From positions 1 to 7,392 of the forward strand of contig JAGCZK010000011.1 in the NCBI GenBank assembly GCA_017960065.1: a stretch of 7,392 nucleotides of DNA. Reading direction: 5' to 3'. A program made the translations under genes and the position numbers. Shown here piece by piece: positions 1 to 5,375 of the stretch; position 1 is the first letter of the stretch, and each line of letters opens with the position of its first letter. The notes under the pieces are model-generated. The model did not search any database. It saw nothing but the letters and a program-made list of their open reading frames with translations, and had not been told where the DNA came from. The stretch comes from Paludibacteraceae bacterium (GTDB lineage: Bacteria > Bacteroidota > Bacteroidia > Bacteroidales > Paludibacteraceae).

Positions 1-31
1 CCATAATCCTGCCAATGAGGGCAGGGTTCAT
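1..31 (-). CDS. 5' end of an unidentified leftward gene (partial)
   Basis: An ATG on the minus strand at 31-29 opens a frame that stays open to the window edge and reads MNPALIGRIM. The reason to call it a gene is context. A good Bacteroidetes-type promoter (210-241) and a second -7 box (163-170) point toward it, and nothing else lies between. Ten residues are too few for identification. A short polar start followed by a hydrophobic stretch would suit an integral membrane protein, and the N termini of TrkH-type potassium transporters look somewhat similar, but that is only a guess. No Shine-Dalgarno sequence is visible, as is usual in this phylum. Confidence 0.4.
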   Translation of the reverse strand, partial: MNPALIGRIM

Positions 32-90
32 GGGCTTAGGTAAGGTCTTGAAAAGAAAACAAAACCGCGTGGCGATTCTGTCAGAGTGAG

Positions 91-107
91 TTTAGGTGAA
101 CCCTAAA
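91..107. repeat. small inverted repeat in the leader of the leftward gene
   Basis: TTTAGG (91-96) and CCTAAA (102-107) form a 6-bp stem with a 5-base loop. It lies about 60 bases upstream of the ATG at 31, inside the predicted leader of the leftward gene. It could be a weak RNA hairpin or an operator half-site pair. No run of U follows on the minus strand, so it is not a terminator. Confidence 0.25.
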
Positions 108-162
108 AGTAGTAGGATTCGATGTAACTGTCTGAAATTGATTAGTTTTCGCTTTGCTCATA

Positions 163-170
163 CAAAAGTA
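163..170 (-). promoter_or_regulatory. second candidate -7 box for the leftward gene
   Basis: The minus strand reads TACTTTTG, a full match to the Bacteroidetes -7 consensus TAnnTTTG. No TTTG is found 19-21 bases upstream, so the -33 element is missing or degenerate. It could be a secondary start site about 125 bases before the ATG at 31, or a chance match. Confidence 0.3.
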
Positions 171-209
171 GTGTCTTAACCGTTGGTACTTTGTTTTTCA
201 AAAGCGGTG

Positions 210-241
210 CAAAGGTAAACAGAAAAAATGGTCTGTCCAAA
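210..241 (-). promoter_or_regulatory. Bacteroidetes-type promoter reading leftward
   Basis: On the minus strand a -33 TTTG (241-238) and a -7 TACCTTTG (217-210) are separated by 20 bases. This matches the TTTG-N19/20-TAnnTTTG pattern used by the primary sigma factor of Bacteroidetes. Transcription would begin near base 204, giving a leader of about 170 bases before the ATG at 31. The -33 element lies in the downstream arm of the terminator hairpin of the preceding gene. Confidence 0.6.
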
Positions 242-259
242 TTTATTTGGACTTTTTTT
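223..259 (-). terminator. intrinsic terminator of the sigma-factor operon
   Basis: GTCCAAA (235-241) and TTTGGAC (246-252) form a 7-bp stem around a 4-base loop. On the minus strand the hairpin is preceded by seven A (259-253) and followed, after six bases, by six T (228-223), so the A and T runs can extend the stem. The TAA stop codon of the Spy-like gene (245-243) falls in the loop and arm junction. The plus strand also has T7 directly after the stem, so the structure could stop transcription in either direction. The short stem and delayed U run make its strength uncertain. Confidence 0.6.
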
Positions 260-740
260 GTTTCTCTGCTGCTTTTTTTTGCTGAATGCGTACCAGCATC
301 CGTTTCTTGTAGCGGTCGCGCGCCTCCAAAATCTGCGAGGTCTTGGTCGCTCCGATCAGTTCGATGAATTTGGCGTTGAATTTGGCATCGATGCGGTTGC
401 TCTCGGCTTCGGCCTCATAGATGCGTTTGAGCGCCTCTTCGGTTTCGGCCTCGCTCAGGGTGTCGGCTTCGATCATGCGGCGGTTTTGGCGGATGATGTG
501 GCGCGACTCCTGACGTTCCACCTTATATTGCAGGTAAACGGGGGCGAACTTTTTGTATTCTTCCGGGGTCAGAATCTGCAGGCTGTCGAGGTATTTGAGT
601 TCGGCCATCGCGCGTTCTTTACGGCGTTGCTCTCGCGTCTGTTCCTGATTTTGGTCTTTCTGACCGTCGGCGGCAAAGGCGGGCAGGGCGGCGACAAGGC
701 CGAATACAACAATCAGTGCGGTTTTAAGAATAGCTTTCAT
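243..740 (-). CDS. secreted Spy/CpxP-like helical protein
   Basis: This 165-residue protein has a clear Sec signal peptide: basic MKAILK, a hydrophobic stretch (7-20), and an AFA site with likely cleavage after residue 23. The mature part is highly charged and predicted almost entirely helical. LTPEE at 57-61 resembles the LTxxQ-type motif of the Spy/CpxP/CnrX group, periplasmic four-helix proteins that act as chaperones or metal sensors. The C terminus (from about 141) is very rich in Lys and Arg. I chose the ATG at 740 over the one at 764 because it starts exactly at the signal peptide and leaves an 8-base gap after the upstream gene instead of an overlap. It is the third gene of the sigma/anti-sigma unit, so a role as periplasmic sensor or effector is inferred. 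Family membership rests on pattern, not on a search. Confidence 0.65.
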   Translation of the reverse strand: MKAILKTALIVVFGLVAALPAFAADGQKDQNQEQTREQRRKERAMAELKYLDSLQILTPEEYKKFAPVYLQYKVERQESRHIIRQNRRMIEADTLSEAETEEALKRIYEAEAESNRIDAKFNAKFIELIGATKTSQILEARDRYKKRMLVRIQQKKAAEKQKKSK

Positions 741-748
741 GGGAGTAT

Positions 749-1141
749 TTATTGGTTGTAACAAAACATTTCATCGTATAATTCGTACACATCGTCTTCG
801 TCCCAGTCGTCGGCCAACAGCACGAATTCTTCGTCGTTGATCATTTCTTCGACTTGGGCCAGCTGCGCTTGGCGGGCCGACTCGTCGAGGCGCGGTTGTA
901 CAATCAGGTAGGTGGCGCCGTAGATTACGGCAACCATGGCGGCCACATAGAGTACGGGCTTGACGTAGCTCCACCAGACGGCGGGCTTCGACGGCGCTTT
1001 GTATGGAATCTGCTGAACCTCGTCCAACTTGGCTTCCATCTTGGCGGTAAAGTCTTCGAAATAGCCTTCCGGCACCTTGTAGGGGGTACGCCGGCTCCAA
1101 CCTTCCGTCAGCATCTTTTCGTTTTCGTCTTGCGTTTTCAT
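749..1141 (-). CDS. single-pass membrane protein, probable anti-sigma factor
   Basis: The protein has 130 residues: a soluble N-terminal part (1-58), one membrane segment (about 60-82), and a C-terminal tail of about 48 residues. By the positive-inside rule the N terminus (RR at 17-18, several Lys) is cytoplasmic and the tail periplasmic. The motif VPEGYFEDF (23-31) is the kind seen just after ECF sigma genes in Bacteroidetes. There is no zinc-binding His/Cys anti-sigma motif. The tail is strikingly acidic: 14 of the 27 residues from 98 to 124 are Asp or Glu, with no Lys or Arg. It starts 48 bases after the sigma gene and ends 8 bases before the secreted Spy-like gene. The anti-sigma role is inferred from position and topology, since the sequence itself has no recognised domain. 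Confidence 0.6.
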   Translation of the reverse strand: MKTQDENEKMLTEGWSRRTPYKVPEGYFEDFTAKMEAKLDEVQQIPYKAPSKPAVWWSYVKPVLYVAAMVAVIYGATYLIVQPRLDESARQAQLAQVEEMINDEEFVLLADDWDEDDVYELYDEMFCYNQ

Positions 1142-1189
1142 AGCTGTGTTGTTAATTTTGTCTTTATGACGGATGTCTGTTGTCGGGGT

Positions 1190-1747
1190 TTAATGCACTT
1201 CTTTTAAAAATTCTTCAATTTTTTTAACGGCATGGTGGTACGAGTCCTTGAGCGCCCCTTCGGAGGTGTCGAGCACTTGCGACATTTCGGAATAGGGCAT
1301 TTCATCGTAATAACGCAGGTTAAATACGGTACGCTGTTTGGCCGGCAGGGTCTGGATGGCCTTCTGCAGCTTTTCTTCGGCGGCGTCACCGTCGAACCAA
1401 GGGTCTTCGGCGTAGTTGTTGACCAGGCTGTCGTCTTCGTATTCCGACAAACTGTTGGAGTAGCGCTGGTGGGCCGAATTCAGAAAATCGATGCATTCGT
1501 TGGTGGCAATGCGGTACAGCCAGGTGGTGAAAGCGGCATCGCCCCGGTATGCCTGTGAGTTTTGCCAGGCCTTGATAAAGGTGTTCTGCAGGATGTCGTC
1601 GGCATCGTCGTGGTTGGTGACCATGCGGCGGATGTGCCAATAGATTTGCTGCTGGTAGGCCTTCATCAAATCCGAAAAAGTTTTCCGCGCCGTTTCGGGA
1701 TTGGATAATAATTCGGAAATTTCTTGGTTAGTTAACTGAAGTTTCAT
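1190..1747 (-). CDS. ECF-type RNA polymerase sigma factor (sigma-70 family)
   Basis: The protein has 185 residues, the usual ECF size. Region 2 covers about 25-90 and carries the DDADDILQNTFIKAWQ signature (47-62) that contacts core polymerase, followed by FTTWLYRIATNECIDFL (73-89) for -10 recognition. An acidic linker (about 100-125) replaces region 3. Region 4 (about 126-182) has LPAKQRTVFNLRYYDEMPYSE and a helix-turn-helix ending in the AVKKI helix. It heads a leftward unit with a membrane protein and a secreted Spy-like protein, the classic sigma/anti-sigma/periplasmic-sensor order. A promoter-like element lies just upstream (1770-1799). The SusCD-type FecI/FecR systems of this phylum have a different neighbourhood, with a FecR domain and a TonB receptor, and none is seen here. 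An envelope or stress role is therefore more likely than glycan sensing. Confidence 0.93.
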   Translation of the reverse strand: MKLQLTNQEISELLSNPETARKTFSDLMKAYQQQIYWHIRRMVTNHDDADDILQNTFIKAWQNSQAYRGDAAFTTWLYRIATNECIDFLNSAHQRYSNSLSEYEDDSLVNNYAEDPWFDGDAAEEKLQKAIQTLPAKQRTVFNLRYYDEMPYSEMSQVLDTSEGALKDSYHHAVKKIEEFLKEVH

Positions 1748-1755
1748 TAAATTTG
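1724..1755 (+). promoter_or_regulatory. promoter for the DUF5063-to-NamZ operon
   Basis: A perfect -7 box TAAATTTG (1748-1755) is preceded, 20 bases away, by a -33-like TTGG (1724-1727). Transcription would start near 1761, about 47 bases before the ATG at 1808. The -33 element and spacer lie inside the first codons of the divergent sigma-factor gene, and the -7 box directly abuts that gene's start codon. Confidence 0.55.
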
Positions 1756-1769
1756 CCTGAATTTTGTTG

Positions 1770-1799
1770 CGAAATTACGACTTTTTATTCAAATAGCAA
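1770..1799 (-). promoter_or_regulatory. promoter for the sigma-factor operon
   Basis: On the minus strand TTG (1799-1797), a 19-base spacer and TAATTTCG (1777-1770) resemble the Bacteroidetes promoter, with one mismatch in the -7 box. The predicted start is near 1764, about 17 bases before the sigma ATG. It faces the rightward promoter at 1724-1755. A separate site recognised by the ECF sigma itself cannot be recognised by eye. Confidence 0.4.
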
Positions 1800-1807
1800 T
1801 CATTTCT

Positions 1808-2326
1808 ATGGATGTTTATGCCAAAAATACGGTGGAGTTCGTGACCGTTGCCGTTGAATACTGCCTTTATTTAGAGCATATTCGCGAAAAAAACGCCGAA
1901 GATCTGTGCACGGTCATGCAAAAAATGCTGCCCTTGCTCTACCTCAAAGCCAGCCTGGTCGAAAAACCGGTGGCCATTGAGCTGGCCGACGCGCCGGTCT
2001 ATGTCACCGAAATCGAGTATGAACAGATGCGGCTGGCCGTTTCGGAGCTCTTGGGCGGGCAAGACGACTACCTCAATGGCGACGAGGCCTGCAGCCTGTC
2101 GGAAGACCTGACGGACATCTACCAAGACCTCAAGGACATGGCCATGAACTACAAGAGCGGCGACCGCGAACTGACCGAAGCTGCCTTGGGCAACTGCCTC
2201 GACAATTTTGAAGATTACTGGGGACGCAAGCTGTTGCTGGCCCTGCGTCACCTGCACGAACTGCGTTATAGCGATAAAGCCGATCAAGATGAACTATCAG
2301 GCCAAGATTACGAAGGAAGAGATTGA
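1808..2326 (+). CDS. DUF5063 domain-containing protein
   Basis: This acidic, helical, soluble protein of 172 residues has no signal peptide or membrane segment. The N-terminal YAKNTVEFVTVAVEYCLYLE (4-23), the LPLLYLKASLVE segment (41-52) and the later DLTDIYQDLKDM stretch match my memory of the Bacteroidetes DUF5063 family. No function is known to me. It is the first gene of the rightward operon, and its last 38 bases overlap the start of the 3'-5' exonuclease, so the two are probably co-translated. In this phylum a DUF5063 gene next to this exonuclease is a familiar arrangement, which suggests a shared process such as RNA processing, but that is inference. The C-terminal 16 or so residues are polar and look like an extension forced by the overlap. 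Confidence 0.8.
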   Translation: MDVYAKNTVEFVTVAVEYCLYLEHIREKNAEDLCTVMQKMLPLLYLKASLVEKPVAIELADAPVYVTEIEYEQMRLAVSELLGGQDDYLNGDEACSLSEDLTDIYQDLKDMAMNYKSGDRELTEAALGNCLDNFEDYWGRKLLLALRHLHELRYSDKADQDELSGQDYEGRD

Positions 2327-2885
2327 GTCGCTGCCGGTGTTGTCGTACCCGGGCCGCCAGGTGACGGTGGTGGAGACGACCGTGGCGATGGAAGAGGCTT
2401 ACCGCGTGCTGGTGCAGTCGCCGCTCATCGGGTTCGACACCGAAACCAAGCCCTCGTTTGTCAAGGGGGTGACCAACAAGGTGGCCCTCGTGCAACTTTC
2501 GACGGCCGACCACTGCTACCTGATCCGGGTGCACAAGTTGGGCTTTCCAAAGGCCCTGGTGGCCTTGCTGTCGGATGCCCGCCTGCTCAAGGTCGGATTG
2601 TCGCTGCGCGATGATTTCCGCGCCATGTCGCGCCGGATGCAGTTCCAGCCCGCCGGCTTTGTCGATTTGCAGAACGAAGTGGGCAAAGTGGGCATCGAAG
2701 ATCTGAGCCTGCAAAAAATCTACGCCATCATGTTTGGCAAAAAAATATCGAAATCCCAAAGGCTCACCAACTGGGAGGCTTCGTCGCTGACCGAGCCCCA
2801 GCAGTTTTATGCGGCCATCGACGCCTGGGCCTGTATGGATATTTGGCAACAACTCAAACGAGATTTATGTCTTACAAATCAATGA
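2289..2885 (+). CDS. 3'-5' exonuclease, DEDDy family (RNase D/WRN-like fold)
   Basis: This 198-residue single-domain protein should remove nucleotides from 3' ends by two-metal catalysis. Exo I is GFDTET, with D50 and E52. Exo II is KVGLSLRDDF (101-110), with the metal Asp at 108 or 109. Exo III is YAAIDAW, with Y174 and D178 in the YxxxD spacing that defines DEDDy enzymes. No HRDC or other nucleic-acid-binding domain is attached, unlike RNase D (about 375 residues). The start at 2289 is preferred over the longer in-frame ATG at 2208, because residues encoded by 2208-2288 are Cys/Trp-rich and are a shadow of DUF5063, while MNYQAKITKEEI suits the family. It overlaps DUF5063 by 38 bases and the next gene by 19. 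Whether it acts on RNA or DNA cannot be read from the sequence, though the rRNA methyltransferase next door favours RNA. Confidence 0.9.
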   Translation: MNYQAKITKEEIESLPVLSYPGRQVTVVETTVAMEEAYRVLVQSPLIGFDTETKPSFVKGVTNKVALVQLSTADHCYLIRVHKLGFPKALVALLSDARLLKVGLSLRDDFRAMSRRMQFQPAGFVDLQNEVGKVGIEDLSLQKIYAIMFGKKISKSQRLTNWEASSLTEPQQFYAAIDAWACMDIWQQLKRDLCLTNQ

Positions 2886-4054
2886 CCCTCAAAAAGGGCA
2901 AGGAATCCTCGCCCGACCGTTTTCACCCCTGGGTGTTTTCGGGGGCGGTGGCGCGTGCCGACAAAGGCCTCGAAGAAGGCGACATCGTGCGCGTGCTGGC
3001 CTCCGACGGACGCTTTTTGGGCGTCGGCCATTGCCAGATCGGCAGCATCGCCGTCCGCATCCTGTCGTTCGAAGACCGGCTGATTGATCGCAGTTTCTGG
3101 ACAGAGCGCCTGACGGCCGCCTATCAGATGCGGCTGGGTATCGGCCTCGACTATACCGACCGTCACAACTGCTTCCGGCTGGTGCACGGCGAAGGCGACT
3201 TCCTGCCGGGCCTGGTGGTCGATTTTTACGGTTCGACGGCCGTGATGCAGGCCCATTCGGTGGGCATGCACCTGCACCGTCAGGAGATTGCCCAGTGTCT
3301 GGTGGACATTTCCGAAGGCAAAATCAAGAACGTGTTCTACAAGTCGGAGACCACTTTGCCCTACAAGGCCGACACCGAGGCCGAAAACGGCTACCTGATC
3401 GGCGAGGACACCGATGCGGTGGCCTACGAAAACGGCCTGCAGTTTGCCATCGACTGGGCGCGCGGCCAGAAAACCGGCTTTTTTATCGACCAACGCGAAA
3501 ACCGGATGCTGCTCGAACGCTATGCGCCGGGGCGCAAGGTGCTCAATATGTTCTGCTATACCGGAGGATTCTCGTGCTACGCCATGCGCGGGGGAGCCAG
3601 CCTGGTGCATTCGGTCGATTCGTCGGCCAAGGCCATTGACTTGACCAACAGCAATATACAATCCAATTTTGGCGACGACGCGCGTCATACGGCCTATGTC
3701 GAAGACGCCTTCAAGTTTTTGGACCGCATGGAGCGCGGCAGCTATGACCTGATTGTGCTCGACCCGCCAGCGTTTGCCAAACACCGGGCGGCACTGAAGA
3801 ATGCGTTGCAGGGCTACAAGCGTTTGAATGCCAAGGCTTTCGAAAAAATCCAACCGGGAGGAATCCTGTTCACCTTCTCCTGTTCGCAGGCCGTGTCGAA
3901 AGAGCAGTTCCGGCTGGCGGTGTTTTCGGCCGCGGTGATGAGCGGCCGCAAGGTGCGCATCCTGCACCAGCTGACCCAGCCGGCCGACCATCCGGTCAAC
4001 ATCTGTCACCCCGAAGGGGAGTACCTCAAAGGATTAGTGCTTTATGTCGAATAA
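2867..4054 (+). CDS. rlmI: class I SAM-dependent 23S rRNA (cytosine-C5) methyltransferase, RlmI-type
   Basis: At 395 residues this is almost the length of E. coli RlmI (396), which makes m5C1962 in 23S rRNA. The N-terminal PUA-like domain begins with LKKGKES and HPWVFSG (20-26). The linker contains GQKTGFFIDQRENR. The SAM-binding motif is NMFCYTGGF (227-235), followed by an acidic VDSS strand end. The DPPAF motif (299-303) and the FSCS motif, with the likely catalytic Cys at 339, complete the Rossmann methyltransferase. The ending ADHPV...PEGEYLKG is diagnostic of the family. I chose the ATG at 2867 because it gives an N-terminal strand the length of RlmI's. An ATG at 2882, overlapping the exonuclease stop as ATGA, is a serious alternative. 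The exact target base in this organism is inferred from the family. Confidence 0.9.
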   Translation: MSYKSMTLKKGKESSPDRFHPWVFSGAVARADKGLEEGDIVRVLASDGRFLGVGHCQIGSIAVRILSFEDRLIDRSFWTERLTAAYQMRLGIGLDYTDRHNCFRLVHGEGDFLPGLVVDFYGSTAVMQAHSVGMHLHRQEIAQCLVDISEGKIKNVFYKSETTLPYKADTEAENGYLIGEDTDAVAYENGLQFAIDWARGQKTGFFIDQRENRMLLERYAPGRKVLNMFCYTGGFSCYAMRGGASLVHSVDSSAKAIDLTNSNIQSNFGDDARHTAYVEDAFKFLDRMERGSYDLIVLDPPAFAKHRAALKNALQGYKRLNAKAFEKIQPGGILFTFSCSQAVSKEQFRLAVFSAAVMSGRKVRILHQLTQPADHPVNICHPEGEYLKGLVLYVE

Positions 4055-5375
4055 ACTTCCGTCGATTGCCCGTCACCCCAAGGGGCTGTACCTGCTTTTC
4101 TTGACAGAAATGTGGGAGCGTTTCAGCTATTACGGCATGCGGGCCATTCTGGTGCTGTACCTCACGGCGGCGTATGTCCGTGGCGGACTGGGCTTTACCG
4201 AAGAAAACGCCAGCTTGTTGTACGGCTTGTTTACGGGCTTTGTCTATTTCACCCCACTTATTGGCGGGTGGTTGGCCGACCGCTTCATCGGCCAGCGCCG
4301 CAGCATTACCATCGGGTCGCTGATCATGCTGGCCGGCCAGTTGTGCCTGGCGGCTTCGACCGAGCGCTACCTGCTTTATTGCGGGCTGGTGCTGCTGATT
4401 CTCGGCAACGGCTTCTTCAAACCCAACATCTCGGTGATGGTGGGCGATTTGTATCCCGAAGGCGACAGCCGTCGCGACGGCGCCTATACCATTTTTTATA
4501 TGGGCATCAATGTCGGGGCGTTCTGCTCCTCGCTGCTGGTCGGGTGGCTGAGTGTGAAATACGGCTTCCGCTCCGGTTTTCTGGCTTCGGCCATCGGGTT
4601 GGCCTTCGGCCTGCTGTTTTACCAGCTGCTTTCGCCCCGATTGCTCGGTGAAATCGGCCTGAAACCCAAGGCCCCGCTATTAGAGCAGCGCCAGTCGGTG
4701 GTGAAGACCCTGACGCACGAAGAACGGAGCCGCTCGGCGGTGATTCTGATTCTGACCTTGTTTTCGGTGGCCTTTTTTGCCGGATACGAGCAAGCCGGCT
4801 CGTCGATGACGCTCTTTGCCGAAAAGTATGTCGACCGTATGGTGGGTGGTTTCGAGGTTCCGACGGCGTGGCTGCAGGCGCTCAATCCGTTGCTGATTGT
4901 TGTGCTCGCACCGGTGATGTCGCTTGTTTGGGTGCTGCTTGGCAGTCGCGGAAAAGAACCGGCCATCCCCATCAAAATGGGCTGGGGCCTGGTGTTGCTG
5001 GGCTTGGGCTTTGTGGTTTTGCTCGGTGCCGTATGGCAGCGGGGCGGCGATGTGGCCGACACGGCGGTCAAAGCCAACATCGGATTTATGGTGGGGGCCT
5101 ATTTTTTGCATACGGTCGGTGAGTTGTGCCTGTCGCCCATCGGTTTGTCGATGGTCAACCGCCTGTCGCCGGTCAGCCTGGCCTCGCTGATGATGGGGGT
5201 GTGGCTGGCAAGCAGTTTTGTCGCCAACATGCTGGCCGGTTACCTCGCTGCGTTTGCCAGTCGGGTTGGCGCCTCGGTCATCTTCTGGATTCTGACGGTT
5301 TCATCGCTCTTTTTCGGAACGCTTCTAATTGCTTTGAACAAATGGTTGGTCAAAAATTCATACGGTCGCTTGTAG
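4044..5375 (+). CDS. POT/PTR2-family proton-coupled di/tripeptide transporter
   Basis: This inner-membrane protein of 443 residues belongs to the major facilitator superfamily and imports di- and tripeptides with protons. Helix 1 carries the POT motif ExxERFxYY (E22, E25, R26, Y29, Y30). Helix 4 carries FFKPN with K126, and FYMGIN follows at 151-156. The later helix has GELCLSPIG with E360, the conserved carboxylate of helix 10. All residues expected for proton coupling are therefore present. Between helix 6 (ending near 195) and helix 7 (from about 233) only a charged loop is seen, so the two extra helices of many bacterial POTs (14 helices, about 480-500 residues) seem absent, giving 12. 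Its start overlaps the rlmI stop by 11 bases, and its end overlaps the NamZ-like gene by 34. Substrates other than peptides cannot be excluded. Confidence 0.92.
   Translation: MSNKLPSIARHPKGLYLLFLTEMWERFSYYGMRAILVLYLTAAYVRGGLGFTEENASLLYGLFTGFVYFTPLIGGWLADRFIGQRRSITIGSLIMLAGQLCLAASTERYLLYCGLVLLILGNGFFKPNISVMVGDLYPEGDSRRDGAYTIFYMGINVGAFCSSLLVGWLSVKYGFRSGFLASAIGLAFGLLFYQLLSPRLLGEIGLKPKAPLLEQRQSVVKTLTHEERSRSAVILILTLFSVAFFAGYEQAGSSMTLFAEKYVDRMVGGFEVPTAWLQALNPLLIVVLAPVMSLVWVLLGSRGKEPAIPIKMGWGLVLLGLGFVVLLGAVWQRGGDVADTAVKANIGFMVGAYFLHTVGELCLSPIGLSMVNRLSPVSLASLMMGVWLASSFVANMLAGYLAAFASRVGASVIFWILTVSSLFFGTLLIALNKWLVKNSYGRL

Noticed and set aside
187..193. Plus-strand TACTTTG as a -7 box
   Set aside because: It has one base too few between TA and TTTG, and no rightward gene follows it.
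228..761. Plus-strand open frame of 177 codons starting with a hydrophobic stretch
   Set aside because: The apparent hydrophobic start is the reverse complement of the Lys-rich tail of the secreted protein. The minus frame has a signal peptide and sits in an operon.
2208..2288. Longer start for the exonuclease
   Set aside because: The added 27 residues (several Cys and Trp) come from the DUF5063 gene in another frame and do not resemble family N termini.
2130..2852. Minus-strand open frame of 240 codons
   Set aside because: Antisense to DUF5063 and the exonuclease, which carry clear family motifs.
2879..4009. Minus-strand open frame of 376 codons
   Set aside because: It lies entirely opposite rlmI, whose sequence has all family motifs. 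The minus frame is His/Gly/Arg-rich without a recognisable domain, a typical antisense shadow in G+C-rich DNA.
5126..5341. N-terminal extension of the NamZ-like protein by 72 codons
   Set aside because: Those codons are the transporter gene in another frame; the signal peptide begins at 5342.
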